From the NCBI GenBank assembly GCA_946892075.1, contig CAMPNZ010000004.1, positions 1 to 42,851 on the forward strand: DNA of 42,851 nt, written 5' to 3'. This DNA is from an uncultured Coriobacteriales bacterium (GTDB lineage: Bacteria > Actinomycetota > Coriobacteriia > Coriobacteriales > Eggerthellaceae). Made by a program: the position numbers and the translations under genes. The notes under the pieces are model-generated. The model worked only from the letters and a program-made list of their open reading frames with translations. It was not told where the DNA came from and did no database searches. Below are positions 24,176-33,704 of this stretch, in pieces; positions within the stretch are counted from its first letter, which is position 1, and each line of letters starts with the position of its first letter.

Positions 24176-25222
24176 ATGCTTGCATCGTTGTTTTCGCGCT
24201 ATCCTACATTTTTAGTATTTCTAGCGCTGTTTATATCGCTGGTGGTAGCGTTAGTGCTTACGCCTGGTTGGATACGCTTTTTGAAGTCGCGCCGCATCGG
24301 CCAGCAAGTGCGCGACGACGGCCCCAAAACGCACCTGGTAAAACAAGGCACGCCAACGATGGGCGGCATCATTATGCTGCTTGCCGTTATAATTGCCATT
24401 TTGCTGGTAGGCTATCCCACACCCGAAACCTATGCCATGCTTATAGCAATCATCCTAACAGGCATTTTAGGCTTCATCGACGACGCGTCAAAAGTTATCA
24501 ACCACCGCTCGCTGGGCCTTACGCCGCAAGGCAAGCTTATCGGGCAGTTCCTGATTGCAACCATTTTCGTGCTCATTGCCGTGAACGCGCTTGGCATTGC
24601 ACCCACGCTTGAGCTGCCGTTTATCGCGCGCATCAACCTTGGCGTGCTTACAACCGTTCTTCCCATTGGTAGCGGCATACAAATTCCGTGGCTGTACGTG
24701 TTGTACGTGGACATTTTGCTTGTTGGTATGTGCAACGCTGTGAACTTAACGGACGGACTTGACGGTCTTGCCGCTGGTACCACCATGGTATCGATGGTGG
24801 TCATGGCAGCAATTGCCTATAGAAACGACATGCTTGAGCCAGCTATTCTGGCTGCGGCTCTTGGCGGCGCGTGCATCGGCTTTTTGTGGTATAACGCGTT
24901 CCCGGCGAACATTTTCATGGGCGACACGGGCTCGCTTGCGCTGGGCATGGGGCTTGGCTGTTTGGCAGTGGTTACCAAAACCGAAGTGATTATCCTGATC
25001 ATCGGCGGTTTATACGTTGCCGAAGCGCTGTCGGTTATGATTCAAGTTGCGTGGTATAAGCGCACGCACAAGCGCATCTTCCTGATGGCGCCGCTTCACC
25101 ACCATTTCGAGAAAAAAGGCTGGTCAGAAACAAAAGTTGTCGTTCGCTTCTGGATAATTTCAGGCATCATTGCCGCAATTGGCTTTTCGATTTATTTTGC
25201 TCATTCTATGTTAGGAGCCTAA
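24176..25222 (+). CDS. mraY: Phospho-MurNAc-pentapeptide transferase MraY
   Basis: A 348-residue integral membrane enzyme that makes lipid I from UDP-MurNAc-pentapeptide and undecaprenyl phosphate. The signature acidic motifs are present: IDDASK (101-106), NLTDGLDGLA (190-199) and FMGDTGSLALG (248-258), plus the HHHFEKKGW loop (308-316). About ten hydrophobic helices. Normal length, with no insertion, unlike several of its neighbours. The start directly abuts the murF stop. Confidence 0.97.
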   Translation: MLASLFSRYPTFLVFLALFISLVVALVLTPGWIRFLKSRRIGQQVRDDGPKTHLVKQGTPTMGGIIMLLAVIIAILLVGYPTPETYAMLIAIILTGILGFIDDASKVINHRSLGLTPQGKLIGQFLIATIFVLIAVNALGIAPTLELPFIARINLGVLTTVLPIGSGIQIPWLYVLYVDILLVGMCNAVNLTDGLDGLAAGTTMVSMVVMAAIAYRNDMLEPAILAAALGGACIGFLWYNAFPANIFMGDTGSLALGMGLGCLAVVTKTEVIILIIGGLYVAEALSVMIQVAWYKRTHKRIFLMAPLHHHFEKKGWSETKVVVRFWIISGIIAAIGFSIYFAHSMLGA

Positions 25223-25223
25223 T

Positions 25224-27293
25224 ATGAAGGAACGCAAACGTCGTTTTCCGATATTTGATTGCAGCGTGTTGGTGGTTGGCCTGGGCGTATCGGGGAAAAG
25301 CACCCTGCGCTATCTGCGTGAAATTGCCAACGAACGCAGGTTAGAGGTGTACGTTGCCGATCAAGCCGAAACGGAACAAACGCGCAAATTCTTAGATGAG
25401 CTGGCGTTTCCTCATTTGCATACCCACTTTTCGCCCGATGCGGTTGAAGCTTTAGTGGAAACGCGCAAGTACACGAAATTCGACCTTTGCATCATTTCAC
25501 CGGGTATTCCCTGTTGGGAAGACCTGTACTGCCAAGCGTATGCCTATTCGAAAGAATTGATAAGCGAAGTGGAATTTGCGTGGCGCGAAAGCGATGTTAC
25601 GTCGCGCTGGGTTGCCATTACCGGTACCAACGGCAAAACAACCACCACGTCGCTGTGCGCGGCTATGCTGCAGAACGCGGGTTATAAAGCCGCAGCTGTG
25701 GGCAATATTGGCGACGCGTGCATTGAAGCGGTGGGCAAACATGAAACCGACATTTACGTTGCGGAAGTGTCGTCGTATCAGCTGGCTTCCAGCTTGAAGT
25801 TCGCGCCGAATGTGGTTGTGATGCTCAACATTACGCCTGATCACATTCATTGGCACGAAACGTACGACAAGTACAAAGAAGCGAAGTTCCACCTGTTGCG
25901 CAACATTGCGCGCTATCGCGACACCACCGTCATTTTTGACGTTACCAACGATGTGGAACGCGCGCAAGCATGGGCTCAGCTGGTGAAATACACGCGCATG
26001 GCGCTGGAGAACCGCGGCGCGTTTCAGGCAGATGGTGCTGGCGCGCAAACGGGAGCGGATGGTGCTAGCGCGCAAACGCAGGAGTGTGGCTCCGCCAGCA
26101 ACGGCGCAAACGCTCTCGCTTCTTCTGGCGTTCAAGAATCTGACACAGCGTTCAATTGGGATTGCAACGAGTGTGGCGAGCTTGAAGATCCGCAGGTCAT
26201 CGAGCCGCCTGAGTATAACGCGTTGCCGCATTTCGTATGGGTTGGTTCAAAAGCTGGCTTGCGCGAAAGCGCGCAAACAGCCTACAAGCTGGAAAAGATT
26301 GCGCTTATCAAGGCTAGCGATCCGGCGCGAACACTTCTGCAAGACGTTAAGGAACATGCTCACGATGCCTTTGATCCGTGTTTGGAGCGTGTGAACGTGC
26401 GCGATTTATTGGCGTTTCCTTTGCCTGACGTGGATAATGACCTTGCTATGCCGCAGTTGTCGTGCGCGTTTGTCAACGAACACAACGAATTGTGCGAAAC
26501 GCAAGCGTTTACGTACCAGCAAGCGCTTCACGCAGGATTTTCTGCCTGCGATGAAGCTTCTACCTGCGATGACGACGCAAGCTCCGATACCGCACCAACC
26601 GCATCCGACGTCACAGCCGACGCTTCCGCTACCAGCGCCGCCACCTCCGCCACCAGCGCCGCCACCACCGCGTCCGTTCCACGTGACACGTCCGTGGTGC
26701 GCTTCGGCTCGGTTGACGATTTGCACATCAAAGGCGAGCACAACGTTAACAACGCGCTGTGCGCAACAGCCGCAGCGTTTGCCATCACGCACAGCGCAGA
26801 CACGTTCCCCAGCTCATACGCGGCATTTCTTCCGCTTGAGCACCGCATTGAGCCCTGCGGAACCGTTGCGGGCGTTGCTTTTTACAACGACTCAAAAGGC
26901 ACCAATGTCGACTCGACGCTGAAAGCAATTACGTCCTTTCCGCATAAAAACCTGATTGTGCTGTTGGGCGGGGAAGACAAGGGCACCACTATCGAGCCGC
27001 TGGTTGCCTGCGCGCATCAGTATGCGCGGATGGTCATCTTGTATGGTGAGGCGCGTCGGCGCTTTGACGAGGCGTTTAGCGCCAAAGAAAGCGAAGCGCC
27101 TGAAAACTTCCAGATGTTCGGCGCATCGCATATGCGCGACGCGTTCAACTTGGCGTGTCTGCTTGCTCACAAGGGCGACGTTATTTTGCTTTCGCCTGCT
27201 TGTGCATCGTTTGACGAATTCAAGTCGTTTGAGCATCGCGGCACCGTTTTCAAGCAGCTGGTGGCACAACGCCGCGCTGAACTGGGAGAATAG
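25224..27293 (+). CDS. murD: MurD ligase with two repeat-built insertions
   Basis: A 689-residue UDP-MurNAc-L-alanine:D-glutamate ligase; normal length is about 450-480. Core motifs are intact: VVGLGVSGKS (17-26), ATP loop GTNGKTTT (134-141), LNITPDHIHWH (201-211), IKGEHNVNNALCA (502-514) and YNDSKGTN (554-561). The excess lies in the central domain between the DH motif and the GEHNVNN motif: about 266-335 (DGAGAQTGA-type repeats from two 27-bp units, 26031-26084) and about 436-487 (Ser/Ala/Thr/Asp-rich, two 21-bp units at 26628-26669). The whole frame is open, so the enzyme is presumably functional. One base separates it from mraY and from ftsW. Confidence 0.95.
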   Translation: MKERKRRFPIFDCSVLVVGLGVSGKSTLRYLREIANERRLEVYVADQAETEQTRKFLDELAFPHLHTHFSPDAVEALVETRKYTKFDLCIISPGIPCWEDLYCQAYAYSKELISEVEFAWRESDVTSRWVAITGTNGKTTTTSLCAAMLQNAGYKAAAVGNIGDACIEAVGKHETDIYVAEVSSYQLASSLKFAPNVVVMLNITPDHIHWHETYDKYKEAKFHLLRNIARYRDTTVIFDVTNDVERAQAWAQLVKYTRMALENRGAFQADGAGAQTGADGASAQTQECGSASNGANALASSGVQESDTAFNWDCNECGELEDPQVIEPPEYNALPHFVWVGSKAGLRESAQTAYKLEKIALIKASDPARTLLQDVKEHAHDAFDPCLERVNVRDLLAFPLPDVDNDLAMPQLSCAFVNEHNELCETQAFTYQQALHAGFSACDEASTCDDDASSDTAPTASDVTADASATSAATSATSAATTASVPRDTSVVRFGSVDDLHIKGEHNVNNALCATAAAFAITHSADTFPSSYAAFLPLEHRIEPCGTVAGVAFYNDSKGTNVDSTLKAITSFPHKNLIVLLGGEDKGTTIEPLVACAHQYARMVILYGEARRRFDEAFSAKESEAPENFQMFGASHMRDAFNLACLLAHKGDVILLSPACASFDEFKSFEHRGTVFKQLVAQRRAELGE

Positions 27294-27294
27294 C

Positions 27295-28494
27295 ATGTCC
27301 TTACTGACACCACCACACGATTTCGAGCGCTCAGTTCTGGTGCCGCGCATCGGGCTTATATTAGTGACGCTTGCGCTTAGCTTGATCGGCCTGGTGATGG
27401 TATTTTCCGCGTCAACGGTGCTGGCTATCCACAACCACACAAATCCGGCGTCGTATCTGTTCGACCAATGTAAGTTTTGTCTGGTAGGTATCGTATGTGC
27501 GGTGCTTATCGCAAAATTTTTGCCCTACCGCTTCTTCGCGGGGAACGGCTTATACGTGCTGGTGTTGTTTGCCATTGTGGCGATTCTTGCTGTGTGGGCC
27601 GTTGGCCACCAGGCCCTTGGCGCGCAACGCTGGCTGCGCGTGGGTCCTTTAAGTGTGCAGCCGTCCGAGTTCATCAAAATTATCCTGGTGCTTATGGCGT
27701 GCAAACTGGTCTGTGACGTGCGCGAAGGCCGCATGTCACAATCGAGTGGCTTCAAGCGCTTGCTTGGCTTAGTTGCAGCACCCCTTATGGTTTTGCTTAT
27801 TACGCAATCCGACTTAGGAACAAGCGTCATCATTTACGTGAGCGTTTTGGTGGTGTTGTGGCTTGGTGAGCTGGATAAACGCTACTGGTTTATCATCATT
27901 CTTGCGTCGTGCGCGCTGCTGGTGCTGGCAATTATTTTCTCATCGTACCGCTCATCGCGCTTTTTGTTCCTCAATCCGTGGAACGATGGCGACAACGGCC
28001 GCGCAAAGGGCTACCAGCTGGTTCATTCCTACTATGCGCTTGCGCAGGGCGGCATCGCGGGCGTGGGACTTGGCAATTCGCGCGAAAAGTTTCTGTATTT
28101 GCCTGAATCGGAAACCGACTTCGTGTTCTCAATTATTGGCGAAGAGTTCGGGCTGATTGGCGCGTGCATCGTTATTGCGCTGTTTGTGCTGTTTTTTTAT
28201 TGCGGCATGCGCATTGCGCAGGGAGCCCCCGATTTATTTGGGCGTTTGTGTGCCGGCTCGCTGGCGTTTATGGTTGCGTTTCAAGCATGTGTCAACATCG
28301 GCTGCGCGATTGGCGTCTTTCCTACAACCGGCAAGCCGCTTCCTTTTATTTCATCGGGTGGATCGTCGCTTGTAAGTACGTTTATTATTGTCGGTATTTT
28401 GCTGAGCATCTCTAAAGCCTCAGGTGAAGGGCGTTTTGCCGAGCGCCGTGGCCAGTTTATGTACGTGCAATCGAAGCGCACGCAAAGGAGCTAA
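27295..28494 (+). CDS. ftsW: Septal peptidoglycan polymerase FtsW
   Basis: A 399-residue SEDS-family glycosyltransferase that polymerises lipid II at the septum with FtsI. About ten transmembrane helices; family signatures LGAQRWLRVGPLSVQPSEF, QSDLGTSV, GYQLVHSYYALAQGG, and near the end PLPFISSGGSSL. ATG 27295 directly follows the murD stop, with GGGAG inside the end of murD as ribosome site; the frame open upstream overlaps murD and is not used. Position in the dcw cluster separates it from RodA. Confidence 0.96.
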   Translation: MSLLTPPHDFERSVLVPRIGLILVTLALSLIGLVMVFSASTVLAIHNHTNPASYLFDQCKFCLVGIVCAVLIAKFLPYRFFAGNGLYVLVLFAIVAILAVWAVGHQALGAQRWLRVGPLSVQPSEFIKIILVLMACKLVCDVREGRMSQSSGFKRLLGLVAAPLMVLLITQSDLGTSVIIYVSVLVVLWLGELDKRYWFIIILASCALLVLAIIFSSYRSSRFLFLNPWNDGDNGRAKGYQLVHSYYALAQGGIAGVGLGNSREKFLYLPESETDFVFSIIGEEFGLIGACIVIALFVLFFYCGMRIAQGAPDLFGRLCAGSLAFMVAFQACVNIGCAIGVFPTTGKPLPFISSGGSSLVSTFIIVGILLSISKASGEGRFAERRGQFMYVQSKRTQRS

Positions 28495-28495
28495 C

Positions 28496-29590
28496 ATGAA
28501 CCGTATTGTATTGTCGGGCGGTGGAACAGCAGGGCACATTAACCCCGCTCTTGCGCTGGCTGACGAGCTAAAACTGCACAACTATCAGGTACTTTTCGCG
28601 GGAACGTTTCAGGGCATCGAGTCGCAGCTTGTGCCGCGTGAAAACATTGCGTATCAGCCTTTTCACGTGCGCGGATTCAACCGCAAGCACCCTTTGTCGC
28701 TGGTTAGCGCGCTGTATCACGCCGCAAAGGCGCGCACGCAAGCTGTGTCGTGGCTTAAAGCTACAAAACCCCAGGCAGTAGTATGTTTTGGTGGCTATGT
28801 AAGCCTGCCTGTTGGGATGGCAGCACACGCGTTGCACATTCCCTTGTTCGTGCACGAACAAAATTCTGTGATGGGGCTTACGAATGCGCATCTGTCGAAA
28901 TACGCAAGCAAAGTGTTTCTGACGTATCAGCAAGCAGCGGCGCGCGTTCCCGAAAAAACGCCGTATGACGTGATAGGAAACCCTGTTCGGCGCAGCATTT
29001 GCGGCGCAACGCGCACGGACGGAAGGCGCTTTCTTGGTATCGACGACGACGCGTTTGTGCTGTTGGTAACAGGCGGCTCGCTGGGCGCCGAGCACATAAA
29101 CGAAGCGCTGTGCGCGTGCAAAGAGGCGCTGCTTGCGATACCTCAGTTGCATGTTGTGCACATTACCGGCAAAAAAACGTTCCAAAAAACGCGCGAGCAG
29201 CTTGCTTTAACGCCGGCTGAACAGCAGCGCTGGCATCTGTTCGATTATCAGTTTGAAATGGGGAAATGCCTAGCTGCTGCCGATGCAATTGTGTCGCGTG
29301 CAGGAGCAACGTCGCTTGCCGAAATTGCAGCGCGCGGCATTCCTGCGCTTTTGGTGCCGTATCCTTTTGCAACAGCCAACCACCAGGAATATAACGCGCG
29401 TGCTGCCTGCGAGGGCGGATGCGCGCTTTTGTGTTTGGATGATAAACTGGGAACAGAAGAATTTTCTGCAAACGTGCTAAAATTGTGCTCCGACAAAAGT
29501 GCGTGGGCTGCCATGAAAGCTGCGTGCGAAAAGCGCGAGGCCTCTCACGCGCGTGAAGCGCTGTATACCGCTATCGTAGAAAGTTTGTAG
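28496..29590 (+). CDS. murG: Lipid II synthase (GlcNAc transferase) MurG
   Basis: A 364-residue GT28 glycosyltransferase that adds GlcNAc to lipid I on the inner membrane face. The acceptor-binding loop SGGGTAGHINPALALA is at 7-22, HEQNSVMGLTN in the middle, and the UDP-GlcNAc site SRAGATSLAEIAARGIPALLVPYP near 265-285. ATG 28496 follows AAAGGAG with 5-bp spacing and comes one base after the ftsW stop. Normal length. Confidence 0.97.
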   Translation: MNRIVLSGGGTAGHINPALALADELKLHNYQVLFAGTFQGIESQLVPRENIAYQPFHVRGFNRKHPLSLVSALYHAAKARTQAVSWLKATKPQAVVCFGGYVSLPVGMAAHALHIPLFVHEQNSVMGLTNAHLSKYASKVFLTYQQAAARVPEKTPYDVIGNPVRRSICGATRTDGRRFLGIDDDAFVLLVTGGSLGAEHINEALCACKEALLAIPQLHVVHITGKKTFQKTREQLALTPAEQQRWHLFDYQFEMGKCLAAADAIVSRAGATSLAEIAARGIPALLVPYPFATANHQEYNARAACEGGCALLCLDDKLGTEEFSANVLKLCSDKSAWAAMKAACEKREASHAREALYTAIVESL

Positions 29591-29853
29591 CGCACACGAA
29601 CACGGGCACGAGCAGCGCGAACACGAGCAGTGCGAACGTGCGTGTCGTTTCCGCAGCTACGTGGCGAATGTGTGCTGTTTGAGCGCCGCGCAGGCGTGGG
29701 ATGCGGCTGTGGCATTTCTGCTTTTGCCGTTTTCGACGTCACGTTCCCGCAGGCACATCGCGTGAAAAACGCGAACACGAACCCGGGCATGGTGAACGGG
29801 TTGCCGCGCACAAACGCGCAGCATAAAACGGGTATCAGTAAAGAAGGGTACGA
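29591..29853. other. 263-bp gap inside the dcw cluster
   Basis: No supported gene between murG and murC, although neighbouring junctions are 1-20 bp. It begins with a low-complexity stretch of CGAACACG/GAGCAG words (29597-29640) and ends with GCGAACACGAA and GAACGGG words. An AAGAAGGG ribosome site for murC is at its end. No clear promoter. Confidence 0.4.
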
Positions 29854-31353
29854 ATGAACAACCAAGCTATTACATCGGCATACTTCATTGGCATTGGCGG
29901 CGTTGGCATGAGCGGCATTGCGCTTGTTGCGCACAAGCAGGGCTTGCGCGTGTCGGGATCGGATATTCGCGAAAGCCGCTACACGAAAGAATTGCAAGAT
30001 GAAGGCATAGAAGTGCACATCGGACACGACGCGCACAATATTCCCGACGGCAATCGTACACCCGACATTGTTGTTACCAGCACGGCCGTTTTGGAAAATA
30101 ATCCCGAGCTCTGCGCCGCGAAGCAGCGCGGCATTGCGCTGTGGCACCGCGCGCAAATGCTTGCTTACGTGGGGCGCGGGCTGCAAACGCTTGCAGTTGA
30201 GGGCACGCATGGTAAAACCACAACTTCGTCGATGCTTGCAACCGTTCTCGATCAGCTGGGCTTCGATCCCAGTTTTCTGATTGGTGGCATGGTGCGCGCG
30301 TACCACTCGAACGCGCATTATGGAAGTGGCTCGTTTTATGTTGTTGAGGCTGATGAAAGCGACAAATCGTTTACCTATTTAAGCCCGCATGGCGTTATCA
30401 TTACCAATGTGGAAGCCGATCACCTTGACCACTACCGCGACTTAAGCGAAATTCGCGAGAAATTTATTGCCTTTATGGGCTCGGTGCCTGCTGAAGATGG
30501 CTCGCTTGTGGTGTGGGGCGATGATGATTCCTTGGTTGAACTGGCAAAACGTACCAATCGCACCTTCGTTACCTACGGGGAAACGCCAGATTGCGATTTT
30601 CAGCTGACGTCGTTTCAGCAACAGGGTATTCGTTCGCACTTCACCTTCAAAACGCCTGATGGCAGGGAGATTGACGGAACGCTGCCTCAAACGCCTGGCA
30701 AGCATAACGCGCTTAATGCGCTGAGTGTCGTTGCGCTTTTGCAGCGCTATGGCATCGACGCTGCGCAAACGGCGGCTGCGCTTGCAAGTTTTAAGGGTGT
30801 ACGCAGGCGTTTCGACTTAACGGGTGTCGCCAACGGAGTAACGGTTGTCGACGATTACGCGCACCATCCCAGCGAAATTGCTGCTACCATTCAAGCGGCG
30901 TCGCTGCTTAACTACCAGCACATTCACGTTATTTTTCAGCCGCACCGCTATTCGCGCTTTGGGCTGTTTGCGCACGTGTTGCACGATTCGTTTGCACACG
31001 CGTTCGACAAGGCAAGCAGCGTTACGTTTATGGACGTGTATTCCGCAGGTGAAAGCCCTATTGCAGGCATTACTGGCAAGTCGTTTATGAATGTTGTGGC
31101 GTCGAACGCGCAGCACCCGCAGCTGTATTATGTAGCGCATCGCAACGATCTGTTCGACTCGGTGCTTCAGCGCGTTGCACCAGGCGATTTGCTGATTACG
31201 ATGGGCGCTGGCGACGTGAGTGCGCTTGGACCTTTGCTGCTTGAGGAACTGACTGCGCGTGAACGTGGCGCCGCGTCTGATGATGAAGCGCTTGACGCTG
31301 CACCCCACCACGTTCCCGAGCCCAGCGGCGACACTTCAACACCCAGCGCCTAA
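29854..31353 (+). CDS. murC: UDP-MurNAc:L-alanine ligase MurC
   Basis: A 499-residue Mur ligase that adds the first amino acid, L-alanine, to UDP-MurNAc. The N-terminal nucleotide-binding GIGGVGMSG (13-21), ATP loop GTHGKTTT (117-124) with the MurC-specific His, and DDYAHHPSEI are present. The last 35 residues are acidic and Pro/Ala/Ser-rich (EALDAAPHHVPEPSGD), beyond the normal end. It is placed after murG as in many bacteria, 9 bp before ftsQ. Confidence 0.97.
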   Translation: MNNQAITSAYFIGIGGVGMSGIALVAHKQGLRVSGSDIRESRYTKELQDEGIEVHIGHDAHNIPDGNRTPDIVVTSTAVLENNPELCAAKQRGIALWHRAQMLAYVGRGLQTLAVEGTHGKTTTSSMLATVLDQLGFDPSFLIGGMVRAYHSNAHYGSGSFYVVEADESDKSFTYLSPHGVIITNVEADHLDHYRDLSEIREKFIAFMGSVPAEDGSLVVWGDDDSLVELAKRTNRTFVTYGETPDCDFQLTSFQQQGIRSHFTFKTPDGREIDGTLPQTPGKHNALNALSVVALLQRYGIDAAQTAAALASFKGVRRRFDLTGVANGVTVVDDYAHHPSEIAATIQAASLLNYQHIHVIFQPHRYSRFGLFAHVLHDSFAHAFDKASSVTFMDVYSAGESPIAGITGKSFMNVVASNAQHPQLYYVAHRNDLFDSVLQRVAPGDLLITMGAGDVSALGPLLLEELTARERGAASDDEALDAAPHHVPEPSGDTSTPSA

Positions 31354-31361
31354 GGTGGTTC

Positions 31362-32327
31362 ATGAAGCTTTTTTCCAAACATACGAACACAACCACCACA
31401 CCCCAAGCCCGCGCTCACAGCGATGCGCCTGCTCAGAAGCCCTCGCGTAAAGCTGCGATACACGCTTCGTCGTCGGATAGGCATGCGCACGTGGTGTCCA
31501 TGCGTGTCAAGGACATCGACAAACACGAACGCCGCGCCCACACGGCGCGCGCCACACACAAGCTGCTTCCGTTCGTTATTGCTATCGGCGTGATTGCGGT
31601 GCTTTTAGCCTGTTCATACGCGATATTGCGCAACTCGAACGTGTTCTCGATCCAAGAAATTCAAGCGGAAGGCGTGAACCATTTAACGTCGTCCGATATG
31701 ACGGCACTGATGCGCGTGAACGCTCACGACAACCTGCTAACCGTTGATACGCGCGCCATAGCGCAGCGCCTTGAGCGAAACTCGTGGATAGAACGTGCGC
31801 AGGTAAGCTGCGTGTTTCCGCATACACTGCGCGTGAGTGTGAAGGAACGCAGCATGGCGGCGGTGGTCGAGCTGGTAAGCGCAAGCGGCCAAACGAAGAA
31901 GCTGTGGGCTATCGCAAGCGACAAAACGTGGCTGATGCCGCTTCCGCAAGCAACAAGCGACGCAGGAAAACGCACCAATCCGCAGGTCTTTGCCGACGCT
32001 TCTTCCGTGCTGAAAATTACGCATGTTGCGCTGGGCGTGCAGGGCGCCATTGGGCAGCAGTGCACCGATTCCAGCATCATCAACGCGCTTGACATTGCAA
32101 CGTCGCTGACCACCGATCTTGCGAAACGTATCGTTGAAGTGCGCGCTTGCACCAACGACGAAACATCGCTGGTGCTTGATAACGGTATCGAAATTGCATT
32201 CGGCCAGGCAACGCATATGCGCGACAAAGAGCGTGTTGTTCTTGAAGTTCTTTCGCAATACGAGGGGAAAGTTTCTTATATTAACGTGCGCAATCCTGCA
32301 ACGCCCACGTGGCGCGCCATCCAGTAG
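31362..32327 (+). CDS. ftsQ: Cell division protein FtsQ/DivIB
   Basis: A 321-residue bitopic division protein. A basic, His/Thr-rich cytoplasmic part (1-68), a transmembrane helix (about 69-89), then a POTRA domain beginning NVFSIQEIQAEGVNHL (93-108) with NSWIERAQVSCVFPHTLRVSVKER, and a beta domain ending near residue 315. It joins FtsL and FtsB/DivIC in the complex that activates FtsW-FtsI. Ribosome site AAGGTGG overlaps the murC stop. Position between murC and ftsZ supports the call. Confidence 0.92.
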   Translation: MKLFSKHTNTTTTPQARAHSDAPAQKPSRKAAIHASSSDRHAHVVSMRVKDIDKHERRAHTARATHKLLPFVIAIGVIAVLLACSYAILRNSNVFSIQEIQAEGVNHLTSSDMTALMRVNAHDNLLTVDTRAIAQRLERNSWIERAQVSCVFPHTLRVSVKERSMAAVVELVSASGQTKKLWAIASDKTWLMPLPQATSDAGKRTNPQVFADASSVLKITHVALGVQGAIGQQCTDSSIINALDIATSLTTDLAKRIVEVRACTNDETSLVLDNGIEIAFGQATHMRDKERVVLEVLSQYEGKVSYINVRNPATPTWRAIQ

Positions 32328-32436
32328 GCCGCATCGTTGCCCGCGCCGCTGTGGAGGCAAGCGGCAATTCGTGCGGCGTGCAATTGGTACGGTGTGCAAT
32401 CTAATGCGCGTTATTTAAGTTATCTATCTGCATATA

Positions 32437-32464
32437 TTGCATTTGTAGCGCGAACGTGTAACAA
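32437..32464 (+). promoter_or_regulatory. Candidate ftsZ promoter
   Basis: TTGCAT (32437-32442), 16-bp spacer, TAACAA (32459-32464). A moderate match in the 233-bp gap before ftsZ. The tandem -10-like repeats at 32487-32514 are an alternative. Confidence 0.4.
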
Positions 32465-32486
32465 TGAAGAAGATGTGCGAATTCTT

Positions 32487-32514
32487 TATGTATAGTATTA
32501 TGTATAGTATTATG
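32487..32514 (+). repeat. Tandem 12-bp repeat before ftsZ
   Basis: TATGTATAGTAT at 32487-32498 and again at 32499-32510, followed by TATG. Each copy contains TATAGT, a -10-like hexamer. It starts about 75 bp before the ftsZ ATG. Confidence 0.75.
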
Positions 32515-32560
32515 AATCGCAACGTAAAGAAAGCTATGAAATAACGATGTGGAGGCCATA

Positions 32561-33694
32561 ATGGCTAAAAAGCCGAGCTCTGATCATCTGGCAGTCATCA
32601 AAGTCGTTGGCGTCGGCGGCGGTGGCACAAATGCGGTTAATCGCATGGTTGAAGCCGGAGTGCGTGGTGTGGAATTTATCGCCGTAAATACCGATCATCA
32701 GGCACTATTATTGTCTGATGCCGATCGTACTATTCATATTGGTGAAGATTTAACGCGCGGTTTAGGTGCCGGCGCGAATCCTGAGGTAGGTGCTCAGTCG
32801 GCGGAAGAAAGCCGCGACGCTATTCGCGAGGCGCTTGGCGAGGCCGATATGGTGTTCGTTACGGCAGGTGAAGGCGGTGGAACTGGTACAGGCGCCGCTC
32901 CTGTGGTTGCAGAAATTGCACGCGAAGAAATTGGCGCATTGACGGTTGGTATTGTTACAAAGCCGTTCTCGTTTGAAGGGCGCACCCGTCGTAACCAGGC
33001 CGATCAAGGTGTCGACTTGCTTTCGCAAAAAGTTGATACGCTTATTGTTATTCCAAATGACCGCCTGCTTGAAGTGGTCGACAAGAAAACAAGCATGCTT
33101 GATGCGTTCCGCATTGCCGACGATACGCTGCGCCAAGGTATTCAAGGTGTAACCGATCTTATTACCATTCCTGGCCTTATCAACCTCGACTTTGCCGACA
33201 TTCGTACCGTTATGAAAGATGCTGGTACTGCCATGATGGGCATCGGCATTGCTGAAGGCGAAAATCGCGCACTTGAGGCAGCTGAACAGGCAACAAATTC
33301 TAACTTGCTTGAAACATCTATTGCAGGTGCTTCGCGCGTGTTGTTCTCAATTGCTGGCGGTCCCGATTTAACCTTGTCGGAAGTTGACGCAGCTGCTCGC
33401 ACTGTTGAAGCGTGCGCCGATGAAAACGCCAATATCATTTATGGACAAATTGTTGATGAAGCGATGGGCGACAAAGTGCGCATCACCGTTATTGCAACGG
33501 GCTTCAAGTCGACGTCCGATGCCGCTGATAGGGGATTTAACCGCAAAGACTTGTTTGCGTCTACCGATAATGCTGTTGCGCGCAGTGCTGCGTTTACGCC
33601 TGCGGCTACTAAGGCGTCAAGTGTACCTTCATCAGGCTCTTCGCGCTTATCGGATGACGACTACATTCCCGATTTCTTAAAACGCCAACGTTAG
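32561..33694 (+). CDS. ftsZ: Cell division protein FtsZ
   Basis: A 377-residue tubulin-like GTPase that forms the division ring. The tubulin signature GGGTGTGAAP is at 105-114, the N-terminal GVGGGGTNAVNRM loop and the T7 region NLDFADIRTVM are intact. A Ser/Ala linker (about 335-360) leads to the C-terminal peptide DDDYIPDFLKRQR, the docking site for SepF or FtsA-type anchors. GGAGG (32551-32555) sets ATG 32561. No ftsA is present; sepF lies two genes downstream. Confidence 0.98.
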   Translation: MAKKPSSDHLAVIKVVGVGGGGTNAVNRMVEAGVRGVEFIAVNTDHQALLLSDADRTIHIGEDLTRGLGAGANPEVGAQSAEESRDAIREALGEADMVFVTAGEGGGTGTGAAPVVAEIAREEIGALTVGIVTKPFSFEGRTRRNQADQGVDLLSQKVDTLIVIPNDRLLEVVDKKTSMLDAFRIADDTLRQGIQGVTDLITIPGLINLDFADIRTVMKDAGTAMMGIGIAEGENRALEAAEQATNSNLLETSIAGASRVLFSIAGGPDLTLSEVDAAARTVEACADENANIIYGQIVDEAMGDKVRITVIATGFKSTSDAADRGFNRKDLFASTDNAVARSAAFTPAATKASSVPSSGSSRLSDDDYIPDFLKRQR

Positions 33695-33704
33695 AGAGCT
33701 TTTC

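Noticed and set aside
26956..27294. N-terminal extension of FtsW
   Set aside because: The extra 113 codons overlap murD out of frame and do not resemble FtsW; the ATG at 27295 fits the family start.
29545..30318. 257-residue minus-strand ORF over the murG-murC gap
   Set aside because: Mostly antisense to murC, with Arg/His-rich shadow composition. The gap itself remains unexplained.
31259..31353. Frameshift at the end of murC
   Set aside because: The acidic Pro/Ala-rich tail is open and in frame up to the stop 9 bp before ftsQ; it fits the repeat-tail habit of the neighbours.
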